64,000 nt of DNA from Mycobacterium syngnathidarum (GCF_001942625.1 NZ_MLCL01000084.1:1-64000); one strand, 5' to 3'. Positions 42,947-50,623 are shown, counted from the first letter of the stretch. Numbers and translations: made by a program. Notes: generated from the letters alone by a model not told the origin.

Positions 42947-43453
42947 ATGTCATCTTCTGACCGGGCACCGGGGCCTCGGCTCACTGTGTTGCACGGCCAG
43001 CGAATACCCGGCCGGGGATCCGGTCACACCAGCGGAGGGCGGGCTGTGGAGTTTCGGGTGCCCGCGCGAACTGAGGCGCTCGCGGTGGTGAGGGCGATGA
43101 CCTCTTGCCTGGCCGACTACGAGGGGCTCGACGGGGAGACGGCCGCCAACCTGGCTTTGGCAGTGGACGAAGCATGCACCGTGCTGATCGGTATGTCGGC
43201 GCCCGGAGCCGCTCTGGTGGTGGAAGAAGATCCCCACGCACACGAGCTCACCGTACGGATATCGGCTGTCTGTGACAGCGTCCATGGTGATCCTGGCACC
43301 GCTGTTCTGAGCGGATTCAGCCGCCGGGTGCTCCAAGCGCTCACCGAGCGCGTCGAAACTTTCGTCGACGACACTGATTTCGAGCGCACCGCCGTTGCCA
43401 CGCCGGCACTGGGTATCGCGCTGACCGTTCGTCGGCGTTGGGCCATGGCCTAG
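42947..43453 (+). CDS. RsbW-like serine kinase/anti-sigma factor, second copy
   Basis: A 168-residue GHKL ATPase of the RsbW/SpoIIAB type. The N-box NLALAVDEACT lies near residues 70-80, and the C-terminal part carries the G-box remnant. The N-terminal 40 residues are extra relative to UsfX and low in complexity. ATG at 42947 follows a SigF-type promoter by nine bases. It is convergent with a STAS gene (stops four bases apart), making a partner-switch pair: kinase that holds a sigma factor, STAS protein that frees it. Which sigma it binds is unknown. Confidence 0.82.
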   Translation: MSSSDRAPGPRLTVLHGQRIPGRGSGHTSGGRAVEFRVPARTEALAVVRAMTSCLADYEGLDGETAANLALAVDEACTVLIGMSAPGAALVVEEDPHAHELTVRISAVCDSVHGDPGTAVLSGFSRRVLQALTERVETFVDDTDFERTAVATPALGIALTVRRRWAMA

Positions 43454-43456
43454 CGC

Positions 43457-43885
43457 TCAGCGGTCCGCATTCACCAACTGCAGCTGTCGTGGCTGATCGC
43501 GCAGCATCGACAGCGCGGCCGGAAGTTCGGAGGCGATCGGCAGTGCGCAGGCCGGATCGCAGATTCTCAGCACCCGAGAGACCGCACTGCTGGGAATCAG
43601 TACCCAGTCGACGTCGTCTCCGACATACCTCACATTGAGGGTGTGTAGGCAGGCGAAGCAGCCTGCGCCGAAGAACTCGACAGCGCTGAGGTCCAGCACG
43701 AGCTGTCGGCCCGGCCTGCTGTGCTGCAATCCGCATTCGATCAGGTCGGCGGCGTTGGATGCGTCCAACTCGCCGTGCACGGTGATCACCGGCGTCGCCG
43801 AGGACAGCCATTGGGTGCTGAACCCCGCGCGGGTGCGTTTGTTGGGCGTCGGGGCCGCCGGTTTGGCGGCATTCATTGTGGACAT
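43457..43885 (-). CDS. STAS anti-anti-sigma factor, copy 1 (no phospho-acceptor)
   Basis: A 142-residue STAS protein. The core VHGELDASNAADLI is near residue 36-49, and the loop that normally holds the phosphorylated Ser reads VEFFGAGCF (residues 69-77) with Ala74 at that position, so the cognate kinase should not be able to switch it off by Ser phosphorylation. ATG with AGGAG six bases upstream. A leader of about 130 nt carries promoter and hairpin elements shared with the other STAS gene at 50201. Confidence 0.82.
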   Translation of the reverse strand: MSTMNAAKPAAPTPNKRTRAGFSTQWLSSATPVITVHGELDASNAADLIECGLQHSRPGRQLVLDLSAVEFFGAGCFACLHTLNVRYVGDDVDWVLIPSSAVSRVLRICDPACALPIASELPAALSMLRDQPRQLQLVNADR

Positions 43886-44050
43886 CGGTGACTCCTCAGT
43901 AGAAATACTGTGGTCACGTCACTCTCAGGCTCTGTGGGCTCAAAACCCCTGGACACAGGGGGTGTCACGGCCCTGCACCCGATGACGATTCCGGGGCGGC
44001 TGTAAACTCAACCTGCATTGGACTCTACGCCCAGGCATGGTCGTGAACAA
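43886..44050 (-). promoter_or_regulatory. Duplicated promoter and leader of STAS copy 1
   Basis: Reverse strand: -35 TTGTTC (44050-44045), 17 bases, -10 TAGAGT (44027-44022), predicted start near 44015, then CAGGTTGAGTTTACAGCCG and about 110 more bases before the ATG. CAGTA-TTTC-TACTG (43910-43897) forms a small hairpin just before AGGAG. The same promoter, spacing and initial leader recur before the STAS gene at 50201. No gene is visible in 43886-44188. Confidence 0.7.
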
Positions 44051-44188
44051 TCGATCGCGGGGTTTCTTATTATCCTCAGGTCACGTTGGCCACATGCGCC
44101 ACACCGGCGGCCGGGCGGCGGGCCGGCTCCCCGCAGGGGCGTTTCCTGGATTTGGAAGTCACTGCCGGACAAAGGTATTCGATCTGTC

Positions 44189-44812
44189 TCAGAGGCGGCC
44201 GCGCAGGACTTCCGCACCGGCGCCGCTGAGCTCCTCGGCGGCTTGTCGACGGCCCGTCATGGCCATCAGTAGTGCTTCACCCGTGCCGGTGACTTCGGGT
44301 CCGCTGCCGTGCTCCCAGTCGATGTCGTTCGCGCGCAGTCGAAGTCCCTTGATACGCCGCCCGGCCCCGAGTCGCGGGTTGCCGGGCACCATGGGCAGGA
44401 TTCGCTGCAGGCGCTGCGGCGGCACGGTGCGGGGGAGTCCAAGTGCACGGCGGATGTCTTGATGGTGGACGGTGCCGTCGACCAAACCGATCATGCCCCC
44501 GAATCCCGCCGTCAGGCCTTGCGGCCGCAGATGGCGGTTGAGGAACTCGAGCAGTTCATCGGTCGACATGGTCGAGTATTCGTCGACCCCGACCTCGTTG
44601 GCGCGCAGGATCCGTCCCTTGGCGAACCGCTTGAGCAGCCCGGCCCACCCCAGCTCCTCGTAGCTGATGACGTGGGCCACAACGTCTTTCACAGTCCACC
44701 CCGCGCACAGCGACTCGGTCTGCCATTGCTGAGGTGTCAGGGTGGCCAGAAGGTCCGCAAGGTCGGCGCGCTCGTCGTGGGCGAGGTCCATCAGGGACGG
44801 TTCGGTGTTCAT
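44189..44812 (-). CDS. Maleylpyruvate isomerase N-terminal (DinB-like) family protein
   Basis: A 207-residue mycothiol-dependent maleylpyruvate isomerase/DinB-type protein: LAHDERADLADLLATLTPQQW at the start, CAGWTVKDVVAHVISYE with the metal-binding His, and VHHQDIRRALGLPR later. Possibly a thiol-dependent enzyme or metal-binding protein of unknown substrate. Third gene of an operon: its ATG overlaps the previous stop by four bases (44809-44812). Confidence 0.82.
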   Translation of the reverse strand: MNTEPSLMDLAHDERADLADLLATLTPQQWQTESLCAGWTVKDVVAHVISYEELGWAGLLKRFAKGRILRANEVGVDEYSTMSTDELLEFLNRHLRPQGLTAGFGGMIGLVDGTVHHQDIRRALGLPRTVPPQRLQRILPMVPGNPRLGAGRRIKGLRLRANDIDWEHGSGPEVTGTGEALLMAMTGRRQAAEELSGAGAEVLRGRL

Positions 44813-45306
44813 CGCGGCACCTCCTGCGCTTCCCCGGTGACCACGTCGAGGTAGCGGTCCAGGTACAGCGGCCATCCGGCGTCGCCGCCGACGCCTCTGG
44901 CCACCGATTGCCAGCCATCGCCGTGGCGCTCGAGGTGCCGGTGTTCCAGCTCGACGCGGGTCCGGGCGTCGCCCTCGGGGATGAACCGGACTTCCACCTC
45001 GCTCGTGCGATCGGGGTCGGATTCGATCTGCCAGGTGGGTCCGATGTCCCATGAGAAGACGACACGTGTCGGAGGGTCGTAGACCAGGACCCGCGACCAT
45101 TCGCAACGGCTGCCGTCCGTCCCGACGTCGTAGATGTGCCCACCGACTCGGGGTTCGAAGACAGTCTGCGCCACCGGTACCGCTAGCAGGTTGTGTTCGC
45201 GCGGCTTGATCGCGTCGAACCGGTCGATGAACAGGGTGAAAGCCCGGTCCGCGGCCGCATTGACGACGATGCTCTTTCGGACGGGTGCGGCTGCTGTGGG
45301 TTTCAT
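44809..45306 (-). CDS. SRPBCC/AHSA1 family protein
   Basis: A 165-residue START-like protein of the activator-of-Hsp90/Aha1 type: KSIVVNAAADRAFTLFIDRF at the start, RVGGHIYDVGTDGS in the middle and VVFSWDIGPTW later. Such proteins bind hydrophobic ligands, and pairs with ArsR regulators are common. Starts at ATG 45306, overlapping the ArsR stop by four bases. Confidence 0.83.
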   Translation of the reverse strand: MKPTAAAPVRKSIVVNAAADRAFTLFIDRFDAIKPREHNLLAVPVAQTVFEPRVGGHIYDVGTDGSRCEWSRVLVYDPPTRVVFSWDIGPTWQIESDPDRTSEVEVRFIPEGDARTRVELEHRHLERHGDGWQSVARGVGGDAGWPLYLDRYLDVVTGEAQEVPR

Positions 45307-45620
45307 GTCGGCTGTGCCTCCTGTTCGACGAGGTCCTTGTACGCCTCCAGAGCCTGGCTCCAGAAGCTGTCCAGCTCGGCACGAAGTGCCGCGATACCGG
45401 CTGGATCGACGTGGTAGACGCGGCGTGTTCCGGCGGCCCGATCGCCGACGAGCCCGGCTGATTTCAGCACTTTGAGATGTTGTGAAACCGCCGGACGGCT
45501 GATCGGGAGTTCGCGGGCCAGCTCGCCCACTGCCATCGGGCCCACAGCGAGTCGCCGGACGATGGCCCGGCGACTCCCGTCGGCCAAGGCGGCCCATGGA
45601 TCGCTTGGGTAAGTCACCAC
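45303..45620 (-). CDS. ArsR-family regulator
   Basis: A 105-residue winged-helix regulator (DPWAALADGSRRAIVRRL, then RPAVSQHLKVLKSAGLV). No metal-binding Cys pair, so it is of the ligand-independent or unknown-ligand type found with AHSA1 genes. The longer frame to 45728 is unlikely: GTG at 45620 lies eight bases behind TAGGCT and right after a 16-bp palindrome. First of three coupled genes. Confidence 0.83.
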   Translation of the reverse strand: MVTYPSDPWAALADGSRRAIVRRLAVGPMAVGELARELPISRPAVSQHLKVLKSAGLVGDRAAGTRRVYHVDPAGIAALRAELDSFWSQALEAYKDLVEQEAQPT

Positions 45621-45625
45621 GAACC

Positions 45626-45641
45626 GTAAGCCTACGCTTAC
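45626..45641. promoter_or_regulatory. ArsR autoregulatory operator GTAAGC-CTAC-GCTTAC
   Basis: Perfect 6-4-6 palindrome directly over the predicted -10 of the ArsR operon. An extra GTAAGC half-site is at 45679-45684, inside the divergent SigF promoter region. Position and symmetry point to autorepression. Confidence 0.7.
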
Positions 45642-45665
45642 CCATGGTGCCGGTCGAGTCCGAAA

Positions 45666-45690
45666 GTTTGACCTGCGCGTAAGCGGGTAC
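45666..45690 (+). promoter_or_regulatory. SigF-type promoter
   Basis: GTTT (45666-45669), 15 bases, GGGTAC (45685-45690). ATG of the 77-residue membrane protein lies ten bases downstream, after the palindrome ATGGCATGCCAT (45691-45702). Confidence 0.8.
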
Positions 45691-45700
45691 ATGGCATGCC

Positions 45701-45934
45701 ATGAGACTTGGTGGATTATTCGGGACACTCGTGCTCATCTGGCTGATCATCGGCGTGGTGGCAGCCTGGCAGCGCGACTATTTCCATGGTGGATCAACTA
45801 ACTGCGCGACCGCCGGTGCCGTCGCGCTCACAGTCCTTGCCGGGCCGCTCAACTATGCGGGCGTCAACCCGAAGGTCCAGGAGTGCCGTCTACCGCAACC
45901 CAGCGCGATGGAATCCGTCGCGGCATTGAATTGA
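45701..45934 (+). CDS. Small membrane protein, SigF-type promoter
   Basis: A 77-residue protein with one N-terminal membrane helix (LFGTLVLIWLIIGVVAAWQ), then a short Cys-containing polar part (TNCATAGAVAL, VQECRLPQP). Its two Cys may form an exposed disulfide. Unknown family. It is followed seven bases on by a 51-residue DUF6131-like gene, likely in the same transcript. Confidence 0.7.
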   Translation: MRLGGLFGTLVLIWLIIGVVAAWQRDYFHGGSTNCATAGAVALTVLAGPLNYAGVNPKVQECRLPQPSAMESVAALN

Positions 45935-45941
45935 GGTCGCC

Positions 45942-46097
45942 ATGATTGTTCTCGGTGCGGTTCTGCTCATTCTCGGCTTGATCCTCGACATGTATTTGCT
46001 CTGGGTGATCGGCGTGGTCCTGCTGGTCATCGGGGGGGTGTTCTGGCTACTCGGGGCGATCGGGCGGCCGGTCGCGGGCCGGCGAAGCTGGTATTGA
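45942..46097 (+). CDS. DUF6131-like 51-residue membrane protein
   Basis: ATG 45942 to TGA 46095-46097. The product, starting MIVLGAVLLILGLIL and ending RPVAGRRSWY, consists of two hydrophobic helices joined by a Trp-containing turn and a basic tail. GAGG precedes the ATG. It matches the small, abundant actinobacterial DUF6131 type as I recall it; the role is unknown. Confidence 0.75.
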   Translation: MIVLGAVLLILGLILDMYLLWVIGVVLLVIGGVFWLLGAIGRPVAGRRSWY

Positions 46098-46155
46098 CGC
46101 GGACGGCGCCGACAACGCCGTCAACGGCAGGTGGCAACAACAAGGGAGGTGCTTG

Positions 46156-46413
46156 ATGCCGAATCCGTCGATCAAGGACGGGAAGCTCTACGCGGAACTT
46201 CGGGACGAAGGAAACTCGAAGGAGAAAGCCGCGCGGATCTCCAATGCCGCTGCCGCCAGGGGGCGTTCGAATGTCGGGCGTTCGGGTGGCAAATCCGGAT
46301 CCTACGAGGACTGGAAAGTCGACGACCTGCGTCACCGGGCGAAAGAGCTTGGTATCAAAGGATATTCTGACAAGAACAAGCGCGAGCTGATCGGGATGCT
46401 CCGAAACCACTGA
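46156..46413 (+). CDS. ChaB/Rho-N-like small DNA- or RNA-binding protein
   Basis: An 85-residue protein. The N-terminal ELRDEGNSKEKAARISNAAA resembles ChaB/DUF7218; a Gly/Ser-rich linker follows; the C-terminus (DDLRHRAKELGIKGYSDKNK) looks like a Rho N-terminal/SAP helix-extended-helix. GGGAGG sits seven bases before the ATG. A ChaB-like gene beside usfX-sigF is known from M. smegmatis. Likely a nucleic-acid-binding stress protein, by inference. Confidence 0.75.
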   Translation: MPNPSIKDGKLYAELRDEGNSKEKAARISNAAAARGRSNVGRSGGKSGSYEDWKVDDLRHRAKELGIKGYSDKNKRELIGMLRNH

Positions 46414-46533
46414 TCGTCATCGGAGCTGGAGCCGGAGCGTCGGTCGACAATCTGACGGTTTTCTCGCCAGCGGAGCCACGGAGTTCTACCGTGGAGACAG
46501 CACGTGGTGCGAGTAATGGCGGAAGGAGCAGCC

Positions 46534-46842
46534 ATGCACGGCCCAAAGGACCCAGTTGACCACGCCCGGACAACCCGGCCGCATGCCGGCGAGTCGATGA
46601 AGGACAACGTCATCATGCCTGCGCTGATACTCATCTTCGTGGGGCTGGTGCTGTTCGTCGGGACCCTGGCGGCATTCGCCACCGGCCACCCCGACGTCGG
46701 CCTGACCGTCGGCACGCTTTCTGCGGCCGGCTTCATCATCGGATCGATGTGGCTCGCCCTCGAGCACATGAGGGTGCGTCGCATCGAGGAACGCTGGTAC
46801 ACAGACCATCCCGGGGTGATGCGCCAGCGGCCGAGCAGCTGA
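46534..46842 (+). CDS. usfY: UsfY-family membrane protein, copy 2
   Basis: 102 residues, closely similar to copy 1 at 36542: DPVDHARTTRPHAGESMKDN, two hydrophobic helices and a basic tail with MRVRRIEERWYTDHPG. AGGAG precedes the ATG by five bases. CCACGG-AGTTCTA-CCGTGG (46476-46494) forms a hairpin upstream. Being nearer usfX-sigF, it may be the orthologue of Rv3288c. Function unknown. Confidence 0.75.
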   Translation: MHGPKDPVDHARTTRPHAGESMKDNVIMPALILIFVGLVLFVGTLAAFATGHPDVGLTVGTLSAAGFIIGSMWLALEHMRVRRIEERWYTDHPGVMRQRPSS

Positions 46843-46872
46843 CGGCCGGCACCGTGCTGAGCCGTTCACTGC

Positions 46873-47217
46873 TCAGAACGTGAGCGCGAGTATCGCGAAA
46901 TCGATTGCCAGCAGCGCCAACCCGACTATCGGTACCAGGATTCCGTACCGCATCCGTGCAGTGAAGATGGATATGGCGATGGTGACGATCGGCACCACCG
47001 GCGCGCCGTAGAACAGGACCCCGAACCAGAATTCACCCGGACCCTTGTTCGCGCAGACCTCGCCGGTGCAGCCGGCCATGCTCATCACCGCACCCATGCC
47101 GTACAAAAACACCGCGATGGCCGCCGGGATGGTCAGCACCACCAGTACCCAGGTCATCGAAATCCGTGTTCGCCGCCCACCATTGTGCTGTGTTTGCAGA
47201 GTCTGTGATTCGGTCAT
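46873..47217 (-). CDS. Small membrane protein with a Cys pair
   Basis: A 114-residue membrane protein with three or four helices, and an outside loop holding two Cys (GCTGEVCANKG). Unknown family. It is divergent from the F420-type oxidoreductase; GGGTAT on its strand (47233-47228) resembles a SigF -10 but lacks a good -35. Confidence 0.65.
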   Translation of the reverse strand: MTESQTLQTQHNGGRRTRISMTWVLVVLTIPAAIAVFLYGMGAVMSMAGCTGEVCANKGPGEFWFGVLFYGAPVVPIVTIAISIFTARMRYGILVPIVGLALLAIDFAILALTF

Positions 47218-47233
47218 TGGGTTCGCATACCCA

Positions 47234-47258
47234 GTTTCGTGGAGTTCTGCACGGGTTA
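47234..47258 (+). promoter_or_regulatory. SigF-type promoter
   Basis: GTTT (47234-47237), 15 bases, GGGTTA (47253-47258). The ATG of the LLM-class oxidoreductase lies ten bases downstream. Confidence 0.75.
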
Positions 47259-47268
47259 TCCCAGCGGC

Positions 47269-48255
47269 ATGGCCAGATTCGGATACACCTTGATGACCGA
47301 GCAGAGCGGCCCGCGAGAGCTGGTCGACTATGCGGTGTCAGCAGAGCAGGTCGGCTTCGACTTCGAGGTCAGCAGCGACCACTACAGCCCGTGGCTGGCC
47401 AGTCAGGGGCACGCTCCCAACGCCTGGCCGGTACTGGGGGCGGTAGCCCACGCCACTCACTCCGTCGACCTGTACTCCTACGTGACCTGCCCGACGATCA
47501 GATACCACCCAGCGATCGTCGCCCAGCAGGCGGCCACCGTGCAGATCCTGTCCGAGGGGCGGTTCACCCTCGGGCTGGGCAGCGGCGAGAACCTCAATGA
47601 GCACGTCGTCGGCCAGGGTTGGCCGACGGTCGAGCGTCGCCTCGACATGCTGGCGGAGGCGATCAAGCTGATCCGAGAACTACTCAGCGGAGAGCTGATC
47701 GACTTCACTGGGGAGTTCTTCGAAGTGGCCTCGGCGCGCATCTGGGATGTACCGGAAATCCCGGTGACCGTTGCCGTCTCGATGACCGGCGAGAAGTCCG
47801 TCGAAAAACTGGCGGTGTCCGCCGACCATCTGATCAACGTCGCGCCCGACCGGGCGATCGTCGAAGACTGGCAGCAGCGCCGGCAGGCCACCGGCGTGCT
47901 GCCCGAGGGACGCGTCATCGGACAGATACCGGTGTGCTGGGATCCCGATCGAGACGCCGCCGTACAACGCGCCCATGACCAGTTCCGTTGGTTCGCCGGC
48001 GGCTGGGCGGTCAACGCCGATCTCCCCACCCCGGCCGGATTCGCGGCGGCGACGCAGTTTGTGCGCCCCGACGATGTGGCCGAATCCATTCCGTGCGGAC
48101 CAGACCTGGACGCGATCGTTGCGGCCGTGGCCCCCTATCTCGACGCGGGATTCACCGACATCGCCTTGGTCCAGATCGGCGACGAGGGGCAGCAGCGATT
48201 CCTGGACGAGGCCGCCAAGCCGCTACTGGCTGCGCTGCACGCCGAGTTCGACTGA
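47269..48255 (+). CDS. LLM-class F420-dependent oxidoreductase
   Basis: A 328-residue luciferase-like TIM-barrel protein of the F420-dependent glucose-6-phosphate dehydrogenase-like group (TIGR03557 type): FGYTLMTEQ at the start, FDFEVSSDHYSPW, and GLGSGENLNEHVVG for cofactor phosphate binding. It likely uses F420 to reduce or oxidise an unknown substrate, perhaps for redox defence. ATG 47269 follows a SigF-type promoter; the frame's GTG at 47239 lies inside that promoter and is rejected. Confidence 0.85.
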   Translation: MARFGYTLMTEQSGPRELVDYAVSAEQVGFDFEVSSDHYSPWLASQGHAPNAWPVLGAVAHATHSVDLYSYVTCPTIRYHPAIVAQQAATVQILSEGRFTLGLGSGENLNEHVVGQGWPTVERRLDMLAEAIKLIRELLSGELIDFTGEFFEVASARIWDVPEIPVTVAVSMTGEKSVEKLAVSADHLINVAPDRAIVEDWQQRRQATGVLPEGRVIGQIPVCWDPDRDAAVQRAHDQFRWFAGGWAVNADLPTPAGFAAATQFVRPDDVAESIPCGPDLDAIVAAVAPYLDAGFTDIALVQIGDEGQQRFLDEAAKPLLAALHAEFD

Positions 48256-48768
48256 CGAGCCCGACGACATCGGGTGACCCAGCCGCATCACCAGCGGCAG
48301 CAGCAGCCAGACACCCACGAACGTCAGCAGGGCGACCGCCCCTGCGATCACGCCGGCCTCACGTCCGGCGACGGTGTCGAAGATGAGCTCGGTGACCCCG
48401 GTCATCGCGAGGCCCAGCAACACCAGCCCGAGGAATGCGCAACGGTGGGCGGCCGAGACGAGCAGGTTCAGCCGATGCCTGCGGAACAGGAGGCGGTGCA
48501 TGCCGACAGGTGCCACCAGCAGTGCGGTGGCAGCTGACGAACACGCGACCGTCGCGAGGTAGAGGACCCGCATCGGTCCGTCGAGCATCGAGAACCGTTC
48601 CTGGAAAGGCAGAGTCAGCAGCAGTCCGGTCAGCAGTAGAACGCCGGTTTGCACCACCCTCAGCTCCTGCAGCAGGCTGCTCCAGTTGCGGTCCAGCCGC
48701 TCCGCTTCCGTTTCGTGGCGAGCGGTCTGGTCCCACCGCTGATCCAGCTCGGGACGGTCCGGATCCAT
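48223..48768 (-). CDS. DUF6328 family membrane protein
   Basis: A 181-residue protein from ATG 48768 (199 if ATG 48822). ETEAERLDRNWSSLLQELRV precedes four hydrophobic helices (GVLLLTGLLLTLPFQ and others), matching the actinobacterial DUF6328 pattern as I recall it. Function unknown. It converges on the F420 oxidoreductase with 33 bases of overlap. Confidence 0.75.
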   Translation of the reverse strand: MDPDRPELDQRWDQTARHETEAERLDRNWSSLLQELRVVQTGVLLLTGLLLTLPFQERFSMLDGPMRVLYLATVACSSAATALLVAPVGMHRLLFRRHRLNLLVSAAHRCAFLGLVLLGLAMTGVTELIFDTVAGREAGVIAGAVALLTFVGVWLLLPLVMRLGHPMSSGSSVELGVQRSQ

Positions 48769-48845
48769 ACTGTCGATGATCCCATGCCAGTCGCAGGTTT
48801 CGGGTTGCGTCCGGGTGGGCATCCCTGGCCCGGGCGTCGCAGGCG

Positions 48846-48872
48846 GGTTCCTGTCTGGGCGCAGAAGGGAAC
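48846..48872 (+). promoter_or_regulatory. Possible SigF-type promoter of usfX-sigF
   Basis: GGTT (48846-48849), 17 bases, GGGAAC (48867-48872). Both elements are one mismatch from consensus. It would give usfX a leader of about 170 nt and close the autoregulatory loop known from other mycobacteria. Alternative SigA-type boxes (GATACT at 49015) lie nearer. Confidence 0.4.
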
Positions 48873-49046
48873 GATAGTGTCAATGGCGAGACCGACATCG
48901 AGCCACCGGGGCAGGCCCGGCGCGCGTCCGGTGGAAACTGCTCGGAGCGTTGTGATTCAACACCGTGCGAGCGTCATCAGCAGAGCGGTCTCGTGAGACT
49001 AGGGTCCCAGTTGGGATACTGTCGATCCGAGATGCCGGGAGGTGAA

Positions 49047-49481
49047 ATGGCCGACGAACAGGGCCAGTCCATGCCGTCGAGCCGTGGAGAGCGGTCGGTG
49101 GAGATTCGGGTCGCGGCCAGGCTGGAGAACCTGGCCGTGGTGCGCACGCTTGTCGCCGCCGTCGCAGCGTTCGAGGACCTCGATTTCGACGTTGTCGCCG
49201 ACCTGCGGCTGGCGGTGGACGAGGCCTGCACAGCGTTGATCCGGGCCGCCGTCCCGGATTCGAGCCTGCGTTTGATCGTCGACCCGAGCGAGGATGCGGT
49301 GGTGATCACCGCCTCGACCACCTGCACCGGTTCCGCGGTGGTCGAGCCGGGCAGCTTCAGCTGGCACGTCTTGAGTTCCCTGACCGACGAGGTCAAGACG
49401 TTCACCGACGGGGACGGGCCCGAAGCCGGTCAGGTATCCGGCATCACCCTCACGACGAGACGAGCGAGCCTGCTGCGGTGA
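49047..49481 (+). CDS. usfX: Anti-sigma F kinase (UsfX/RsbW)
   Basis: A 144-residue GHKL-type anti-sigma factor that binds SigF. The N-box LRLAVDEACTALI lies near residues 50-62. ATG at 49047 is chosen over the GTG at 48993 because GGGAGG sits four bases before it. Its stop overlaps the sigF start (GTGA), so the two proteins are made in step. Equivalent to Rv3287c. Confidence 0.92.
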   Translation: MADEQGQSMPSSRGERSVEIRVAARLENLAVVRTLVAAVAAFEDLDFDVVADLRLAVDEACTALIRAAVPDSSLRLIVDPSEDAVVITASTTCTGSAVVEPGSFSWHVLSSLTDEVKTFTDGDGPEAGQVSGITLTTRRASLLR

Positions 49482-50230
49482 CGTCCGAATATGCGGACGT
49501 TCGCGAAATGTTTCGCGAACTCAGCGGAATGTCCGAGGACTCGTCGGCTTACGAGCGCCAACGTGAGCGGATCGTCGAGCGGTGTCTGCCGCTCGCCGAC
49601 CACATCGCCCGGCGGTTCGACGGCCGCGGCGAATCACGCGAAGACTTGACGCAAGTGGCGCGGGTCGGCCTGGTCAATGCGGTCAACCGGTTCGATGTCG
49701 AGGCCGGATCAGACTTCGTGTCCTTCGCGGTGCCGACGATCATGGGGGAGGTCCGCCGCCACTTCAGGGACAACAGCTGGTCGGTGAAGGTGCCGCGGCG
49801 GCTCAAGGAGCTGCATCTGCGACTCGGCTCGGCCACGGCGGAGCTGTCTCAGCGGCTGGGCCGGGCCCCGACCGCCTCCGAGCTGGCCGAAGAACTCGAC
49901 ATGGACCGCGAAGAGGTGATCGAAGGCCTGGTCGCGGGAAGCTCGTACAACACGCTGTCCATCGACAGCGGAGGCGGGGGGAACGAGGACGCGCCGGCGA
50001 TCGTCGACACGCTCGGCGACGACGACGCCGGTCTGGACCAGATCGACAATCGGGAAACCTTGCGGCCACTGCTCGCGCAGTTGCCCGAGCGGGAACGCAC
50101 GGTCCTGTTGCTCCGGTTCTTCGAGTCCATGACGCAGACGCAGATCGCCGAACGTGTCGGTGTCTCGCAGATGCACGTCTCGAGGCTGTTGGCGAAATCG
50201 CTAGCGCGACTTCGTGACCAGCTGCAGTAG
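49478..50230 (+). CDS. sigF: Alternative sigma factor SigF
   Basis: A 250-residue group 3 sigma factor. Region 2 runs from about residue 55 to 105 (SREDLTQVARVGLVNAVNRF, FAVPTIMGEVRRHFRD), region 3 near 120-150 and region 4 near 203-245 (ERTVLLLRFFESMTQTQIAE, then VSQMHVSRLLAKSL). It recognises GTTT-N15-17-GGGTA promoters, of which several lie in this window. GTG start within a four-base overlap with usfX. Its last 30 bases overlap the end of the convergent STAS gene. Confidence 0.95.
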   Translation: MTSEYADVREMFRELSGMSEDSSAYERQRERIVERCLPLADHIARRFDGRGESREDLTQVARVGLVNAVNRFDVEAGSDFVSFAVPTIMGEVRRHFRDNSWSVKVPRRLKELHLRLGSATAELSQRLGRAPTASELAEELDMDREEVIEGLVAGSSYNTLSIDSGGGGNEDAPAIVDTLGDDDAGLDQIDNRETLRPLLAQLPERERTVLLLRFFESMTQTQIAERVGVSQMHVSRLLAKSLARLRDQLQ

Positions 50231-50623
50231 CGGGGCCTTGCCGTTCAATGTGGACAGTGCCGCGGCCACGCTGTAGCACGTGTGCAACGCCGAATCCGGG
50301 TCGCAGACGCGCAGCAGCCGGTTCACTGCTTTGCTGGGCACCACCACCCATTCGACATCCGAGGCCGAGCAGCGCACCTCGATGTCGGTGAGGGCGTAAA
50401 ACCCTGCGGTGCCGAAGAAGTGGACCTCGCTGAGGTCGATCGCGACCCGCTCGGCCCTGGCGATGTGGTGCGACACGTAGTCGGCGAAATCGGCTGCGTT
50501 GACGGCGTCGATCTCGCCGCGGGCGCTGATCACCGCCGTTGACGGCGGCAGCCAGCGGGTGGCGAAGGCGGCCGGCGAATCGTCGGTCCGGTCGATCGGT
50601 ACGCTCGTCGAAATAGCGGTCAT
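50201..50623 (-). CDS. STAS anti-anti-sigma factor, copy 2 (Thr in phospho-loop)
   Basis: A 140-residue STAS protein paralogous to the one at 43457. The core ARGEIDAVNAADFADYV is near residue 34-50, and the loop reads VHFFGTAGF (residues 67-75) with Thr72 where SpoIIAA-type proteins have the phosphorylated Ser. GGAG sits six bases before the ATG at 50623. Convergent with sigF and overlapping it by 30 bases, it is positioned to relieve UsfX inhibition of SigF. A shared promoter/leader precedes it. Confidence 0.85.
   Translation of the reverse strand: MTAISTSVPIDRTDDSPAAFATRWLPPSTAVISARGEIDAVNAADFADYVSHHIARAERVAIDLSEVHFFGTAGFYALTDIEVRCSASDVEWVVVPSKAVNRLLRVCDPDSALHTCYSVAAALSTLNGKAPLLQLVTKSR

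Noticed and set aside
48883..48996. 37-codon ORF behind the possible SigF site before usfX
   Set aside because: No Shine-Dalgarno, composition ordinary for random frame, and overlaps the usfX leader.
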